Origin: Pseudomonadota bacterium
Lineage (GTDB): Bacteria; Pseudomonadota; Alphaproteobacteria; Azospirillales; Azospirillaceae
Direction: 5' to 3'
NCBI GenBank assembly: GCA_023423695.1
Contig: JAFAFA010000133.1
Span: 1-64,000, forward strand
Length of the DNA: 64,000 nt
Shown piece by piece: positions 1 to 8,902 of the stretch (positions within the stretch are counted from its first letter, which is position 1; the number at the start of each line of letters is the position of its first letter). A program made the translations under genes and the position numbers. The notes beneath the pieces are model-generated. The model was not told the origin of the DNA. It did not search any database and saw only the letters and a program-made list of their open reading frames with translations.

Positions 1-100
1 TCCCTAACCCTCCCCCACCTGACGGTGGGAGAGGGAACTCCGCCGCCCTTGCGCCTAACTCCCTCTCCCACCGCAGGTGGGGGAGGGTCGGGGAGGGGGC
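1..100. repeat. REP-like double palindrome (copy 1)
   Basis: Two C/G-rich hairpins in tandem. The first (about 8-34) pairs ccctcccccacc with ggtgggagaggg. The second (61-87) pairs ccctctcccacc with ggtgggggaggg across a 3-base loop. The two units are also roughly inverted copies of each other. Related elements lie at 29781-29896 and 63617-63668, and the tail ggtggggcaagcg near 128-140 recurs at 29885-29897. It probably acts as an intergenic RNA hairpin. The left side may continue outside the window. Confidence 0.7.
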
Positions 101-147
101 AGAATTGACCGATGTTGGAGGGTTCAGGGTGGGGCAAGCGTAACTTC

Positions 148-1200
<1,053 letters not shown>

Positions 1201-1226
1201 GGAACTCCGGAAAAGCGCACAAACGA

Positions 1227-1256
1227 AAACGCCCCGGCCAGCTGGCCGGGGCGTTT
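1227..1256. terminator. Bidirectional terminator between convergent genes
   Basis: Near-perfect palindrome: aaacgccccggcc pairs with ggccggggcgttt around an agct loop. It is flanked by A-rich sequence on the left and T-rich on the right. It sits between the plus-strand ABC ATPase (ends 1200) and the minus-strand Tim44-domain gene (ends 1289), so it can stop both transcripts. Confidence 0.8.
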
Positions 1257-1288
1257 CGCATTGGAAAAATCGGGCGAAGACCGTGTCG

Positions 1289-2383
1289 TCAGTTGGCCTG
1301 CTGGATCGCCGACAGCTGCCACTGGCCGCCGCGCGGGCGGACGAAGGTCCACAGCTCCGTCGCTTCGGTCGGCTGCGAGGCGTTGCCCTCCACCACACGG
1401 CCGCTGGCGCGGTCCACCGTGGTGTCGATCAGCGAGAAGCGCATGGCGACGGTGGCGTATTCCTGCACCCCTTCGCGCCAGCCCTCGGCCAGATCGCCCT
1501 GCAGCAGGCGGACGTCGCTGACCTTGTTGACCACGCCGCGGTTGCGGTTGTCGGTCAGGTCGTCGGTGAAGTAGGCCAGCATCTCCGGCGTCGTGGCGGC
1601 GCGCAGGGCGTCCACATCCTCACGCCCGTAGGCGGTCTGGACGGTGACGAGCAGACGCTCGAACGACTCGAAGTCGGCCGGCTGGATGCCGATCTCGTCG
1701 GACGCCTGACGGCGCTGGGCCGGGCCGGCATTGCCGCCGCCCATCGGGGCGCCACCGACCGGGTTGTAGCGGACGTCGGCCGCGTCGCGGTTCATCTGGC
1801 CACCCTGCGGGCCGCCGGCATAGGCCGGGTTGCCGCCGGCCATCTGGCTGCCGAGCGGGCCACCGGCCGGCGCGGTGTTCGCCGTCTGCGAGCGGTTGCG
1901 GAAGAAGCGCATGGCCAGACGGACCAGGAAGACGACCAGCAGGATCTGCAGGATGAAGCCCAGGATGCCGGCGAAGCTGCCGAGCCCCTCGAAGAAGCCG
2001 CCGCCGAACAGCATCGCGCCGATGCCGGCGCCGATCAGGCCGCCCATCAGGCCCGACATGAAGCCGCCGCCGAAGAAGCCGCGCGAGGGCGCCGCCGCCG
2101 GGGCGGTGGCCTGCGAGCCGGGGCGCTGGACGCCGGGCGCCGCCGCCGGAGCCGCGGAACGCTCCATCGGCGAGACCGCGTTGGGCGCAGTGGAGGTGGC
2201 GGCCGGCGCCTCGGTCGTGCGGCTGCCGCGGCTGCCCGAGGAACTGCTCTTGCCGGCGCGGGCGTCGGCGGTGCCGGCAGCCAACGCCATCACCAGCGCA
2301 ACCGCCACGGCGGTGGCGGCGCGGGCGCCGCGCATCTTGGTGGAGGTGGCGGAAAGGCTCGAAGGTCGGGTCTTCTCGCTCAT
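1289..2383 (-). CDS. Tim44/TimA-domain membrane protein
   Basis: Membrane-anchored protein with a C-terminal Tim44-like domain (about residues 215-364, ending in WTFVRPRGGQWQLSAIQQ). Bacterial Tim44-domain proteins are inner-membrane proteins of poorly defined function. The N-terminus has a hydrophobic segment ending in a possible signal cleavage (AAGTADARA). A Ser/Ala/Pro-rich linker follows, then a Gly-rich hydrophobic stretch (GFFGGGFMSGLMGGLIGAG) and a clear transmembrane helix (ILGFILQILLVVFLVRLAM). ATG 2383 (MSEKTRPSS) is chosen; an upstream in-frame ATG at 2431 would add 16 residues, and a third Met (MRGARAAT) lies just before the hydrophobic segment. Family assignment is by fold pattern and composition. 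Confidence 0.8.
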   Translation of the reverse strand: MSEKTRPSSLSATSTKMRGARAATAVAVALVMALAAGTADARAGKSSSSGSRGSRTTEAPAATSTAPNAVSPMERSAAPAAAPGVQRPGSQATAPAAAPSRGFFGGGFMSGLMGGLIGAGIGAMLFGGGFFEGLGSFAGILGFILQILLVVFLVRLAMRFFRNRSQTANTAPAGGPLGSQMAGGNPAYAGGPQGGQMNRDAADVRYNPVGGAPMGGGNAGPAQRRQASDEIGIQPADFESFERLLVTVQTAYGREDVDALRAATTPEMLAYFTDDLTDNRNRGVVNKVSDVRLLQGDLAEGWREGVQEYATVAMRFSLIDTTVDRASGRVVEGNASQPTEATELWTFVRPRGGQWQLSAIQQAN

Positions 2384-2497
2384 GATCGTGCTCGCTTGTC
2401 GCATCTGGTCGGTTTTCCAGCCTTCCCACATGGGGGTGGTGGCTGCCCCGTTTAAGAGGCGGTCTCACTTTTTTCCAGCAACAATCGGTGCGATTGC

Positions 2498-2935
2498 TTA
2501 ATCGGTTTCATTCCGCAGCGCACCATCCATCATCGGATCGCCCTTCAGGGCGTCGATCGCCCGCCGGTCGCGCTTGGTCGGGCGCCCGGCGCCGGGCTGC
2601 TGGACCGGGGCACGGTAGGGATCCTGCAGCCGCTCCTCCGGCACCGGCGGGGCGAGATCCTCGTACAGCGCCTGGGCCTCCGGTGCCGGCCCGCGGCGGC
2701 TGCCGAGCGCCACCACCTTGATCACGCGGATGTGCCGTCCCTGGGCGAAGGTCAGCACGTCGCCCGGCTTCACCGACGCGTGCGCCTTGGTCACCACCGC
2801 CCCCGACAGCCGCACGCCCCCATCGTTGCACAGCTTGGCGGCAAGGCTGCGCGTCTTGAAGAAGCGCGCGTACCAAAGCCACTTGTCGATCCGCAGCCGG
2901 CCGGGGGTGGAGTCGTCGGTGTCGGTGTTGCTCAT
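2498..2935 (-). CDS. hslR: S4-domain RNA-binding protein, Hsp15-like
   Basis: Small RNA-binding protein of 145 aa. The S4 domain occupies about residues 13-75: LRIDKWLWYARFFKTRSLA, then a basic loop and VKPGDVLTFAQGRHIRVIKV. This is the Hsp15 (HslR) pattern; E. coli Hsp15 binds 50S subunits carrying stalled nascent chains. The C-terminal tail is Pro/Arg-rich and ends RRAIDALKGD, as in alphaproteobacterial members. It lies 51 bp downstream of the Suv3-like helicase on the same strand, so the two are probably co-transcribed and both act on RNA. Confidence 0.88.
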   Translation of the reverse strand: MSNTDTDDSTPGRLRIDKWLWYARFFKTRSLAAKLCNDGGVRLSGAVVTKAHASVKPGDVLTFAQGRHIRVIKVVALGSRRGPAPEAQALYEDLAPPVPEERLQDPYRAPVQQPGAGRPTKRDRRAIDALKGDPMMDGALRNETD

Positions 2936-2986
2936 GGGCGTTTCCGTCTGTTGGTTCAGGTTGTTGAATCCATGGCGTTAGCCCCC

Positions 2987-5539
2987 TCACATCCCCGACA
3001 ACTGCCGCAGCTTGGCGAACGGGTGGTCCTCGTTCGTCGGCTTTTCCCGCCGCTGCCGGTTCGCCTGCTGCTGGCGGGAGGGCCGTTTCCGCTTCCAGGT
3101 CACCGCCCCATCCTCGCCTTCCGCGCGGACATAGCCCAGCCCGGTCAGCACCGCGCCCAGCTCCTCCGCCGACAAGCCGACGCGCTGGCCGAGCGCCACC
3201 TCGCGGATCGGCGTGTTCGCCTTGGACGCCGTCAGCAGTTCCGTCTCCAGCCGGTCGAGCATGTCGACGCGCAACGCCCGGCCGCCGGCCAGCGGGTAGC
3301 CGATGGCTTCCCAGAAGGCAGGGGGCGCGCCGCCGTCCTTGACCGGCCCCTCCTTTGCTCGCAATGCCTCCACCGACACGCGGCCGGGCGGCGGGATCGG
3401 AACCGGCAGAGGATGGCCCTTCGACACCGCCCAGAGCAGCCCGCGCAACGCCACCGCCGCCGGCTTGGCGAGCGCCGTCAGATAGAGGTGCGACACGCCC
3501 AGCCGGACACCCAGCTTCGTCAGCGCCTTGCGGTCCTCGCGCTCAAGCTGTTCGACCATAGCGGCGACGGGTGTGCGCGGCAGAACGCCCAGCCCTTCCA
3601 CTAGCTGGAAGGCCACCCCGCGGCCGGGGCCGGACAGCCCCTCGGCGGCGGACAGGTCGAACAGCGGCTTCAGCCGGGCGGCGATGTGGTCCTTCAGCCA
3701 GCGGTCCAGCCGCGCCCGCACCCGCTCGCGCTGGGCCTGATCCAGCATGCCCTCGTCGAACGGCACCACCAGCGGCGTCAGCACCGACGGCCCGGCGGCC
3801 AGCCGCGCCACCGGCAGATTGTCGGCGCTCAGCACCCCGTCCGGCCCCAGCGCGAAGACGTCATCCGGCTCGGCCTCGAAGGCGCGCAGGCGCTTGGCCA
3901 ATTCGTCGCGCAGTGCCCGGCGGGCGGCGGTCAGCAGCGACTTCGCCTCGTCGGAGCGGTCCGGCGCGTCGGGAACGAAGCGGAAGCCCTCCAGCCGCCC
4001 GACCACATGCCCCTCCACCACCACCTCGCCGTCGGCGCGCACGCCGCCCAGCAGCGTGCGGCCGTCCTTCAGCGTGCGGGCCAGCGTGGCGGAGCGGCGG
4101 TCGATGAAGCGCTGGGTCAGCCGTTCATGCAGGGCGTCGGACAGCCGGTCCTCGATGGCGCGGGTGCGCTCCTGCCAGTGCAGCGGGTCCTTCAGCCAGG
4201 TCGGCCGGTTGGAAATGTAGGTCCAGGTGCGGATATGGGCGATGCGGGCGACCAGCGCGTCGATGTCTCCCTCCGTCCGGTCGAGCCGGGCGATCTGCTT
4301 CGCCACCCAGTCGTCGTCCAGCCGGCGCAGCGGCCCGCGGAGGCTGCGGAAGACCTGGGCCAGCAGCTTGGTATGGGCATCCGACAGCACCTTGCGGAAG
4401 TCGGGGACCTGACAGACCTCCCACAGCAGCTTGACCGCATCGCGGCCTCGCGCAAGGTCCATGATGTCGGGATCGCGCACCAGCGCCTGCAGCGCCAGAT
4501 GGTCGTCGGCCTCGCGCACACGGCTCAGTTCCTGGATCGGCGCCCGCTCCTCCAGCGATTTCAGCAGGAAGCCCGGCGTGTCGAAGCGCAGGGCGCTGTT
4601 GCGCCAGGACAGCGTCTTGACCGTCTCGAATTCGTGGTTCTCGACGCGGGTGACCAGATCTGCGTCCAGCTCCCCCACCTCGTCGGTGGTGCCGAAGGTG
4701 CCGTCGCGCATATGGCGGCCGGCGCGGCCGGCGATCTGCGCCACTTCGGCAGGCCTGAGCCGGCGCGGGGCGAAGCCGTCGAACTTGACGATGCGGGCGA
4801 AGGCGACATGGTCGACGTCCATGTTCAGCCCCATGCCGATGGCGTCGGTCGCCACCAGATAATCGACCTCGCCCGCCTGATACAGCCCGACCTGCGCGTT
4901 GCGCGTGCGCGGGCTGAGCGCCCCCAGCACCACGGCGGTGCCGCCGCGCTGGCGGCGGATCATCTCGGCGATGGCATAGACGTCGGTGGCGGAAAAGGCG
5001 ACGACGGCCGAGCGCGGCGGCAGGCGCGTCAGCTTCTTGTAGCCGGCATAGGTCAGCTGGGAGAAGCGCGGCCGGCTGATGAACTCCGCCTTCGGCACCA
5101 GCCGGCGGATCATCGGCTGCATCGAATCGGAGCCCAGCACCATCGTCTCGACCATGCCGCGGGCGTTCAGCAGCCGGTCGGTGAAGATGTGGCCGCGCTC
5201 CGGATCGGCGCAGAGCTGGATTTCGTCCACCGCCAGGAAATCGACCGCGCGGTCCAGCGGCATCGATTCGACGGTGCAGACCCAATAGGAGGGGTTGGGG
5301 GGCAGGATCTTCTCCTCCCCCGTCACCAGCGCGACGGCGTTCTTTCCCTTGATCGAGACGATGCGGTCGTAATTCTCCCGCGCCAGCAGGCGCAGGGGAA
5401 AGCCGATCATTCCGGACCGGTGACCGAGCATGCGCTCGATCGCCAGATAGGTCTTGCCGGTGTTGGTCGGCCCCAGCACGGCGACCACACGGCCCCCCCG
5501 CCCGAGACCGCCGCCCGCCGAAGCGTGAGAGGACGTCAT
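2987..5539 (-). CDS. Suv3-like ATP-dependent RNA helicase
   Basis: 850-aa superfamily 2 helicase resembling mitochondrial Suv3 and its alphaproteobacterial homologues. Walker A GPTNTGKT is at residues 23-30, and the DEIQ form of the DEAD/DExH box (AVDEIQLC) is at about 103-110. The C-terminal helicase core follows with VATDAIGMGLNMDVD and the motif VI segment QIAGRAGRH. A long C-terminal half of unassigned fold ends in a basic tail (WKRKRPSRQQQANRQRREK). In mitochondria Suv3 works with an exoribonuclease in RNA turnover; the bacterial role is not established. ATG 5539 is used. The gene is followed by the S4-domain gene on the same strand. Confidence 0.88.
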   Translation of the reverse strand: MTSSHASAGGGLGRGGRVVAVLGPTNTGKTYLAIERMLGHRSGMIGFPLRLLARENYDRIVSIKGKNAVALVTGEEKILPPNPSYWVCTVESMPLDRAVDFLAVDEIQLCADPERGHIFTDRLLNARGMVETMVLGSDSMQPMIRRLVPKAEFISRPRFSQLTYAGYKKLTRLPPRSAVVAFSATDVYAIAEMIRRQRGGTAVVLGALSPRTRNAQVGLYQAGEVDYLVATDAIGMGLNMDVDHVAFARIVKFDGFAPRRLRPAEVAQIAGRAGRHMRDGTFGTTDEVGELDADLVTRVENHEFETVKTLSWRNSALRFDTPGFLLKSLEERAPIQELSRVREADDHLALQALVRDPDIMDLARGRDAVKLLWEVCQVPDFRKVLSDAHTKLLAQVFRSLRGPLRRLDDDWVAKQIARLDRTEGDIDALVARIAHIRTWTYISNRPTWLKDPLHWQERTRAIEDRLSDALHERLTQRFIDRRSATLARTLKDGRTLLGGVRADGEVVVEGHVVGRLEGFRFVPDAPDRSDEAKSLLTAARRALRDELAKRLRAFEAEPDDVFALGPDGVLSADNLPVARLAAGPSVLTPLVVPFDEGMLDQAQRERVRARLDRWLKDHIAARLKPLFDLSAAEGLSGPGRGVAFQLVEGLGVLPRTPVAAMVEQLEREDRKALTKLGVRLGVSHLYLTALAKPAAVALRGLLWAVSKGHPLPVPIPPPGRVSVEALRAKEGPVKDGGAPPAFWEAIGYPLAGGRALRVDMLDRLETELLTASKANTPIREVALGQRVGLSAEELGAVLTGLGYVRAEGEDGAVTWKRKRPSRQQQANRQRREKPTNEDHPFAKLRQLSGM

Positions 5540-5638
5540 GGTGTTAAGCTTTGGGGTGCGGAAGCCCGCAATGCAAGCGGCGGCTTGTCTTTATCGCCAT
5601 CCGCTATGCCGCAAGGAAACCCTTCTCCCCCAAACGAC

Positions 5639-5670
5639 AAGGGCCGCCGAACGGGGGTTCGGCGGCCCTT
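5639..5670 (-). terminator. Terminator downstream of the spy-like gene
   Basis: Perfect 14-bp stem (aagggccgccgaac with gttcggcggccctt) and a 4-base loop. On the minus strand it follows the end of the Spy-like gene at 5738 and runs into ttgtcgttt, a weak T-tract. It separates that gene from the helicase gene that starts at 5539. Confidence 0.7.
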
Positions 5671-5737
5671 GGTCTCACGGCGGCTGCGTTGGGGGGGGCT
5701 TGGGATCGCCGCCGGGAGCCTGTCCTTTCCTGTTACG

Positions 5738-6370
5738 TCAGTTCTTGGGCTGCTCCTGCGGTGCCGGACCCGGACCCGGACCCTTTCCCGGACCCATCAT
5801 GCCGCCCGGCCCCATGCCGTGATGGCGCGGACCGTCATGGTCGCCCCAGCCGCCATGGTGACCGCCCATGTGCTTACCCATGTGGCCGCCCATGCCGCCC
5901 GGACCCTGGTTCAGCATGCGGTCGGCCTGCTTCTGCTGGTCGGGCGTCAGTTGGGCGTAGAGATCGGTCAGGGCCGGGCGGACGGTCTGGACCTGCTGCA
6001 GATGGGCCTGCATCATCTGCTCGACGCGTTCCAGGCGCTGCGGCAAGGCGGCGGGACGCGGGGCGTCCTTGAACTTCACGCACAGGTCCTGCGTCGGCTT
6101 CAGGCTGGAGCGGGCGGCGTCGGCGAACTTGGTCCAGGCGGCGCGCTGCTGTTCGGTGATGTTCAGCTTCTTCTCCGCATAGGCCAGCTTGCCGGCCAGA
6201 CGGGCCTCCTGGTCCTCGCACATGCGGGCGAAGTGGCGATCGGGGCCGCCGGCACCCGGGCCGGGACCGCCGGGCTGCGGACCACCAGCCGGACCACCCT
6301 GGGCGAAGACCGGAACGGCCACGCCGAGACCGGCGACCAGCAGGGCGGACGTCAGAAGGGCGCGTTTCAT
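5738..6370 (-). CDS. Spy/CpxP-family periplasmic protein, His/Met-rich tail
   Basis: Exported protein with a signal peptide (MKRALLTSALLVAGLGVAVPVFA) and an LTxxQ/Spy-CpxP domain. The diagnostic repeats are LNITEQQRAAW near residues 65-75 and LTPDQQKQADRML near 140-152. Spy and CpxP are periplasmic chaperone or stress-sensor proteins controlled by Cpx/Bae-type systems. The last 55 residues are unusual for their density of Gly, His and Met (GGHMGKHMGGHHGGW), which suggests metal binding. A good Shine-Dalgarno (gaggag) precedes ATG 6370. It is divergent from an OmpR regulator/sensor pair, so it is probably a target of that pair. Function is inferred from family and context. Confidence 0.85.
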   Translation of the reverse strand: MKRALLTSALLVAGLGVAVPVFAQGGPAGGPQPGGPGPGAGGPDRHFARMCEDQEARLAGKLAYAEKKLNITEQQRAAWTKFADAARSSLKPTQDLCVKFKDAPRPAALPQRLERVEQMMQAHLQQVQTVRPALTDLYAQLTPDQQKQADRMLNQGPGGMGGHMGKHMGGHHGGWGDHDGPRHHGMGPGGMMGPGKGPGPGPAPQEQPKN

Positions 6371-6537
6371 GGTGACAACTCCTCAGTGTTTGGACCGTGG
6401 ATCACGGTGTTGACTAAACCCCTGAAGGCGGGGGCTTATTCCGTTGGGACGTTGCCGACTGCATCGCCGCCGCTGTCCCGATGACCTGACAATGGGCGCC
6501 GAACGTTGCGGTCGAATGTCCGCAAACCGGTCATTTG

Positions 6538-6580
6538 GTAACAGAGTGTAACCGCCGGCCGTCCCGTAACCCGGCGTTAC
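6538..6580. promoter_or_regulatory. GTAAC half-site array, CpxR-box-like operator
   Basis: GTAAC (6538-6542), then AGAGT, then GTAAC (6548-6552) gives a tandem GTAAC-N5-GTAAC. A third GTAAC (6566-6570) and an inverted GTTAC (6576-6580) follow. E. coli CpxR binds GTAAA-N5-GTAAA, with the same spacing. The array lies in the divergent region between the spy-like gene and the regulator at 6618, so it could control both. Binding is inferred. Confidence 0.6.
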
Positions 6581-6617
6581 ACATTTCCCCTTCACGCCCG
6601 CCGCGCCTCGCCCGATC

Positions 6618-7370
6618 ATGGGATCCATGGACCGCACGCCCCACCTCCTCGTCGTCGACGACGACCGCGAAATCCGCTCCCTCGTCGCCCAGTTCCTGAC
6701 CAAGCACGGCTTCCGGGTCACCGGGGTCCGGGACGGGGCGGAGATGATGCGCACGCTCGACGGCGCCCGCGTCGACCTGATCGTGCTGGATCTGATGCTG
6801 CCGGGGGAGGACGGTCTGTCGCTCTGCCGCCGCCTGCGCGCGACGCCGCAGACGGCGCAGACCCCCGTCATCATGCTGACCGCCATGGGGGAGGAGACCG
6901 ACCGCATCGTCGGGCTGGAGATGGGCGCCGACGACTATCTGGCGAAGCCGTTCAGCCCGCGCGAACTGCTGGCCCGCATCAAGGCGGTGCTACGCCGCGT
7001 CTCCGCCCCGCCGGTGGCGGGCGCCCCGGCGGCGGCCGGCACGGTTCTGCGTTTCGAAGGCTGGTCGCTCGATCTCACCAAGCGGGAGCTGCGGTCGCCC
7101 GACGGCGTGCTGGTCCAGTTGTCGGCTGGCGAATACGACCTGCTGGTCGCCTTCGTCGAGCATCCGCAGCGGGTGCTGACCCGTGATCAGCTGCTCGATC
7201 TGGCGCGCGGCCGCTCGGCGGTTCCCTTCGACCGCTCCGTCGACGTGCAGGTCAGCCGCCTGCGCCGCAAGATCGAACCCGACCCGGCCGAACCGACCCT
7301 GATCAAGACGGTGCGCGGCGGCGGCTATCTCTTCACCCCGTCGGTGACCAGCGGCAGCGCGGCGTCATGA
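6618..7370 (+). CDS. OmpR-family response regulator
   Basis: Two-component DNA-binding regulator of 250 aa. The receiver domain (about residues 8-125) has the acidic pair DDD at 14-16, phosphoacceptor Asp58 in LIVLDLMLPG, a Thr in MLTAMG and Lys in LAKPFSP. The winged-helix domain (about 145-240) ends KTVRGGGYLFTP. ATG 6618 and ATG 6627 (MDRTPHLL) are both possible and neither has a clear Shine-Dalgarno. It overlaps the sensor kinase gene by four bases (ATGA), so the pair is translationally coupled. The divergent Spy-like gene and the GTAAC array upstream make it a functional analogue of CpxR or BaeR. Confidence 0.9.
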   Translation: MGSMDRTPHLLVVDDDREIRSLVAQFLTKHGFRVTGVRDGAEMMRTLDGARVDLIVLDLMLPGEDGLSLCRRLRATPQTAQTPVIMLTAMGEETDRIVGLEMGADDYLAKPFSPRELLARIKAVLRRVSAPPVAGAPAAAGTVLRFEGWSLDLTKRELRSPDGVLVQLSAGEYDLLVAFVEHPQRVLTRDQLLDLARGRSAVPFDRSVDVQVSRLRRKIEPDPAEPTLIKTVRGGGYLFTPSVTSGSAAS

Positions 7371-8890
7371 CGGCCCGGCCGGACGACATCGCCGGAAAGC
7401 CCAAGGTGCCGCATCGCCCGTCGGTCCGCCGACGCGCCTTCCGCCGCCTGGGGCTGCGCTTTCCCGACAGCCTCGCCGCGCGCATCGCGCTGACGGTGGT
7501 GCTGGCGCTGCTGCTGACCCAGGCGATCAGCGCGCTGGTCTATCTGACCGACCGCAGCGAAGGGCCGCCGATCCATGGGCCGAACGTGCTGGTCCAGCGC
7601 ATCACCGCCATCGTCCAACTGGTGGAAAGCACCCCGCCGCAGGGCCGCGGGCGGGTGGTGCGCGCCATCGACGATCCGGTCCTGCGGGTGGAATGGCGCG
7701 CCGACCGCCCGCCGCCGCTGCCGGCGGAGAGCTATTCCAGCGGCCGGTTCGACGGGCTGAAACGCCGGCTGCGCGAGTCGCTGGACACCCCCGACCGCAA
7801 CATCCTGGTGGAGGTCCAGCGCCCGCCCCGAGACGAAGCCCGTGGCGACGACCACCATCACCCGCCCTTCGCGGGGGGCGACGAGAACCGGCGCTGGGGG
7901 CCGCATGTCCGGCTGTCGGTGCGGCTGGGCGACGGATCCTGGCTGAGCTTCACCGGCGGCGATCCGCTGGCCGGCCCCTTCGGCATCGTCCGCTTCCTGT
8001 TCTGGATGGGGGCGGTGGTGGCGGTCATCCTGCTGGTCTCGCTGCTGGCCGCCCGCCGTGTGACGGCGCCGCTCGCCGGCTTCGCCGCCGCCGCCGAACG
8101 GCTCAGCGTCGACGGAGAGGCCCGGCCCCTGCCCGAGGAAGGCCCGAGCGAGCTGCGCGCCGCCACCCGCGCCTTCAACCGCATGCAGGCGCGGCTCGCC
8201 CGCTTCGTCGCCGACCGCACCCAGATGCTGGCGGCGATCAGCCATGACCTGCGCACGCCGATCACCCGCCTGCGTCTGCGCGCCGAGCTGGTCGACGATC
8301 CGGAGATGCAGCGGCGGATGCTGGCCGATCTGGACGAGATGGAAGCGATGATCTCCGCCACGCTGGCCTTCGCGCGCGACGATGCCCAGCGCGAGCCGCG
8401 CGTCCGCTTCGACCTCGCCGACCTGCTGCAGAGCCTGTGCGACGACCGCGTCGATGCCGGCCACCGCGCCGTCTATGACGGTCCCGCCCATGTGGTGGCG
8501 GAAGGCCGCCCGGTGGCCCTGCGCCGGGCCTTCGCCAATCTGATGGACAACGCGATCAAGTATGGCGGCGGCTTCACCGTCCGATTGGAGGAGGGACCCG
8601 GTACCGACGGGCAGGCGTCCGGCCGGCAGGCGCGCATCCACATCGACGACGACGGTCCGGGCATCCCGGAGGCGGAGTTCGAGAAGGTCTTCGCCCCCTT
8701 CTACCGGCTGGAACGCTCGCGCTCGCGCGATACCGGCGGCGTCGGGCTGGGCCTGTCCACCGCCCGCAGCATCATCCGCGGCCATGGCGGCGACGTGACC
8801 CTGTCCAACCGCGACGGCGGCGGCAGTGGGAGTGGGAGTGGGAGTGGGAGTGGGAGTGGCCTGCGGGCGACGGCGATACTGCCGCTCTGA
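7367..8890 (+). CDS. Sensor histidine kinase of the Spy-linked two-component system
   Basis: Inner-membrane kinase of 507 aa. Transmembrane helix 1 is near residues 41-61 and helix 2 near 206-228, with a periplasmic domain of about 145 residues between them. That domain holds a His/Asp patch (RGDDHHHPPF, near 155-165) that could bind metal. HAMP follows (about 228-280), then HisKA with His293 in AISHDLRTPITR, then HATPase_c with N-box LMDNAIKYGG, G1 DDDGPGIP and G2 GVGLGLS. The C-terminus carries a Gly-Ser run encoded by a hexamer repeat before ATAILPL. The start overlaps the regulator stop. Confidence 0.9.
   Translation: MTARPDDIAGKPKVPHRPSVRRRAFRRLGLRFPDSLAARIALTVVLALLLTQAISALVYLTDRSEGPPIHGPNVLVQRITAIVQLVESTPPQGRGRVVRAIDDPVLRVEWRADRPPPLPAESYSSGRFDGLKRRLRESLDTPDRNILVEVQRPPRDEARGDDHHHPPFAGGDENRRWGPHVRLSVRLGDGSWLSFTGGDPLAGPFGIVRFLFWMGAVVAVILLVSLLAARRVTAPLAGFAAAAERLSVDGEARPLPEEGPSELRAATRAFNRMQARLARFVADRTQMLAAISHDLRTPITRLRLRAELVDDPEMQRRMLADLDEMEAMISATLAFARDDAQREPRVRFDLADLLQSLCDDRVDAGHRAVYDGPAHVVAEGRPVALRRAFANLMDNAIKYGGGFTVRLEEGPGTDGQASGRQARIHIDDDGPGIPEAEFEKVFAPFYRLERSRSRDTGGVGLGLSTARSIIRGHGGDVTLSNRDGGGSGSGSGSGSGSGLRATAILPL
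8825..8859 (+). repeat. In-frame hexanucleotide tandem repeat (agtggg)
   Basis: Five perfect copies of agtggg (8825-8854) plus a partial sixth, inside the 3' end of the sensor kinase gene. They encode Ser-Gly pairs between the G2 box and the last strand of the ATPase domain. The unit length is a multiple of three, so copy-number change would not shift the frame. Confidence 0.9.
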
Positions 8891-8902
8891 ACCCGGCGGG
8901 CT

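Noticed and set aside
3686..6484. Long open frame of 932 codons on the plus strand opposite the helicase and spy-like genes
   Set aside because: It is a composition shadow of GC-rich minus-strand genes. It runs through several real genes and a terminator and has no family pattern.
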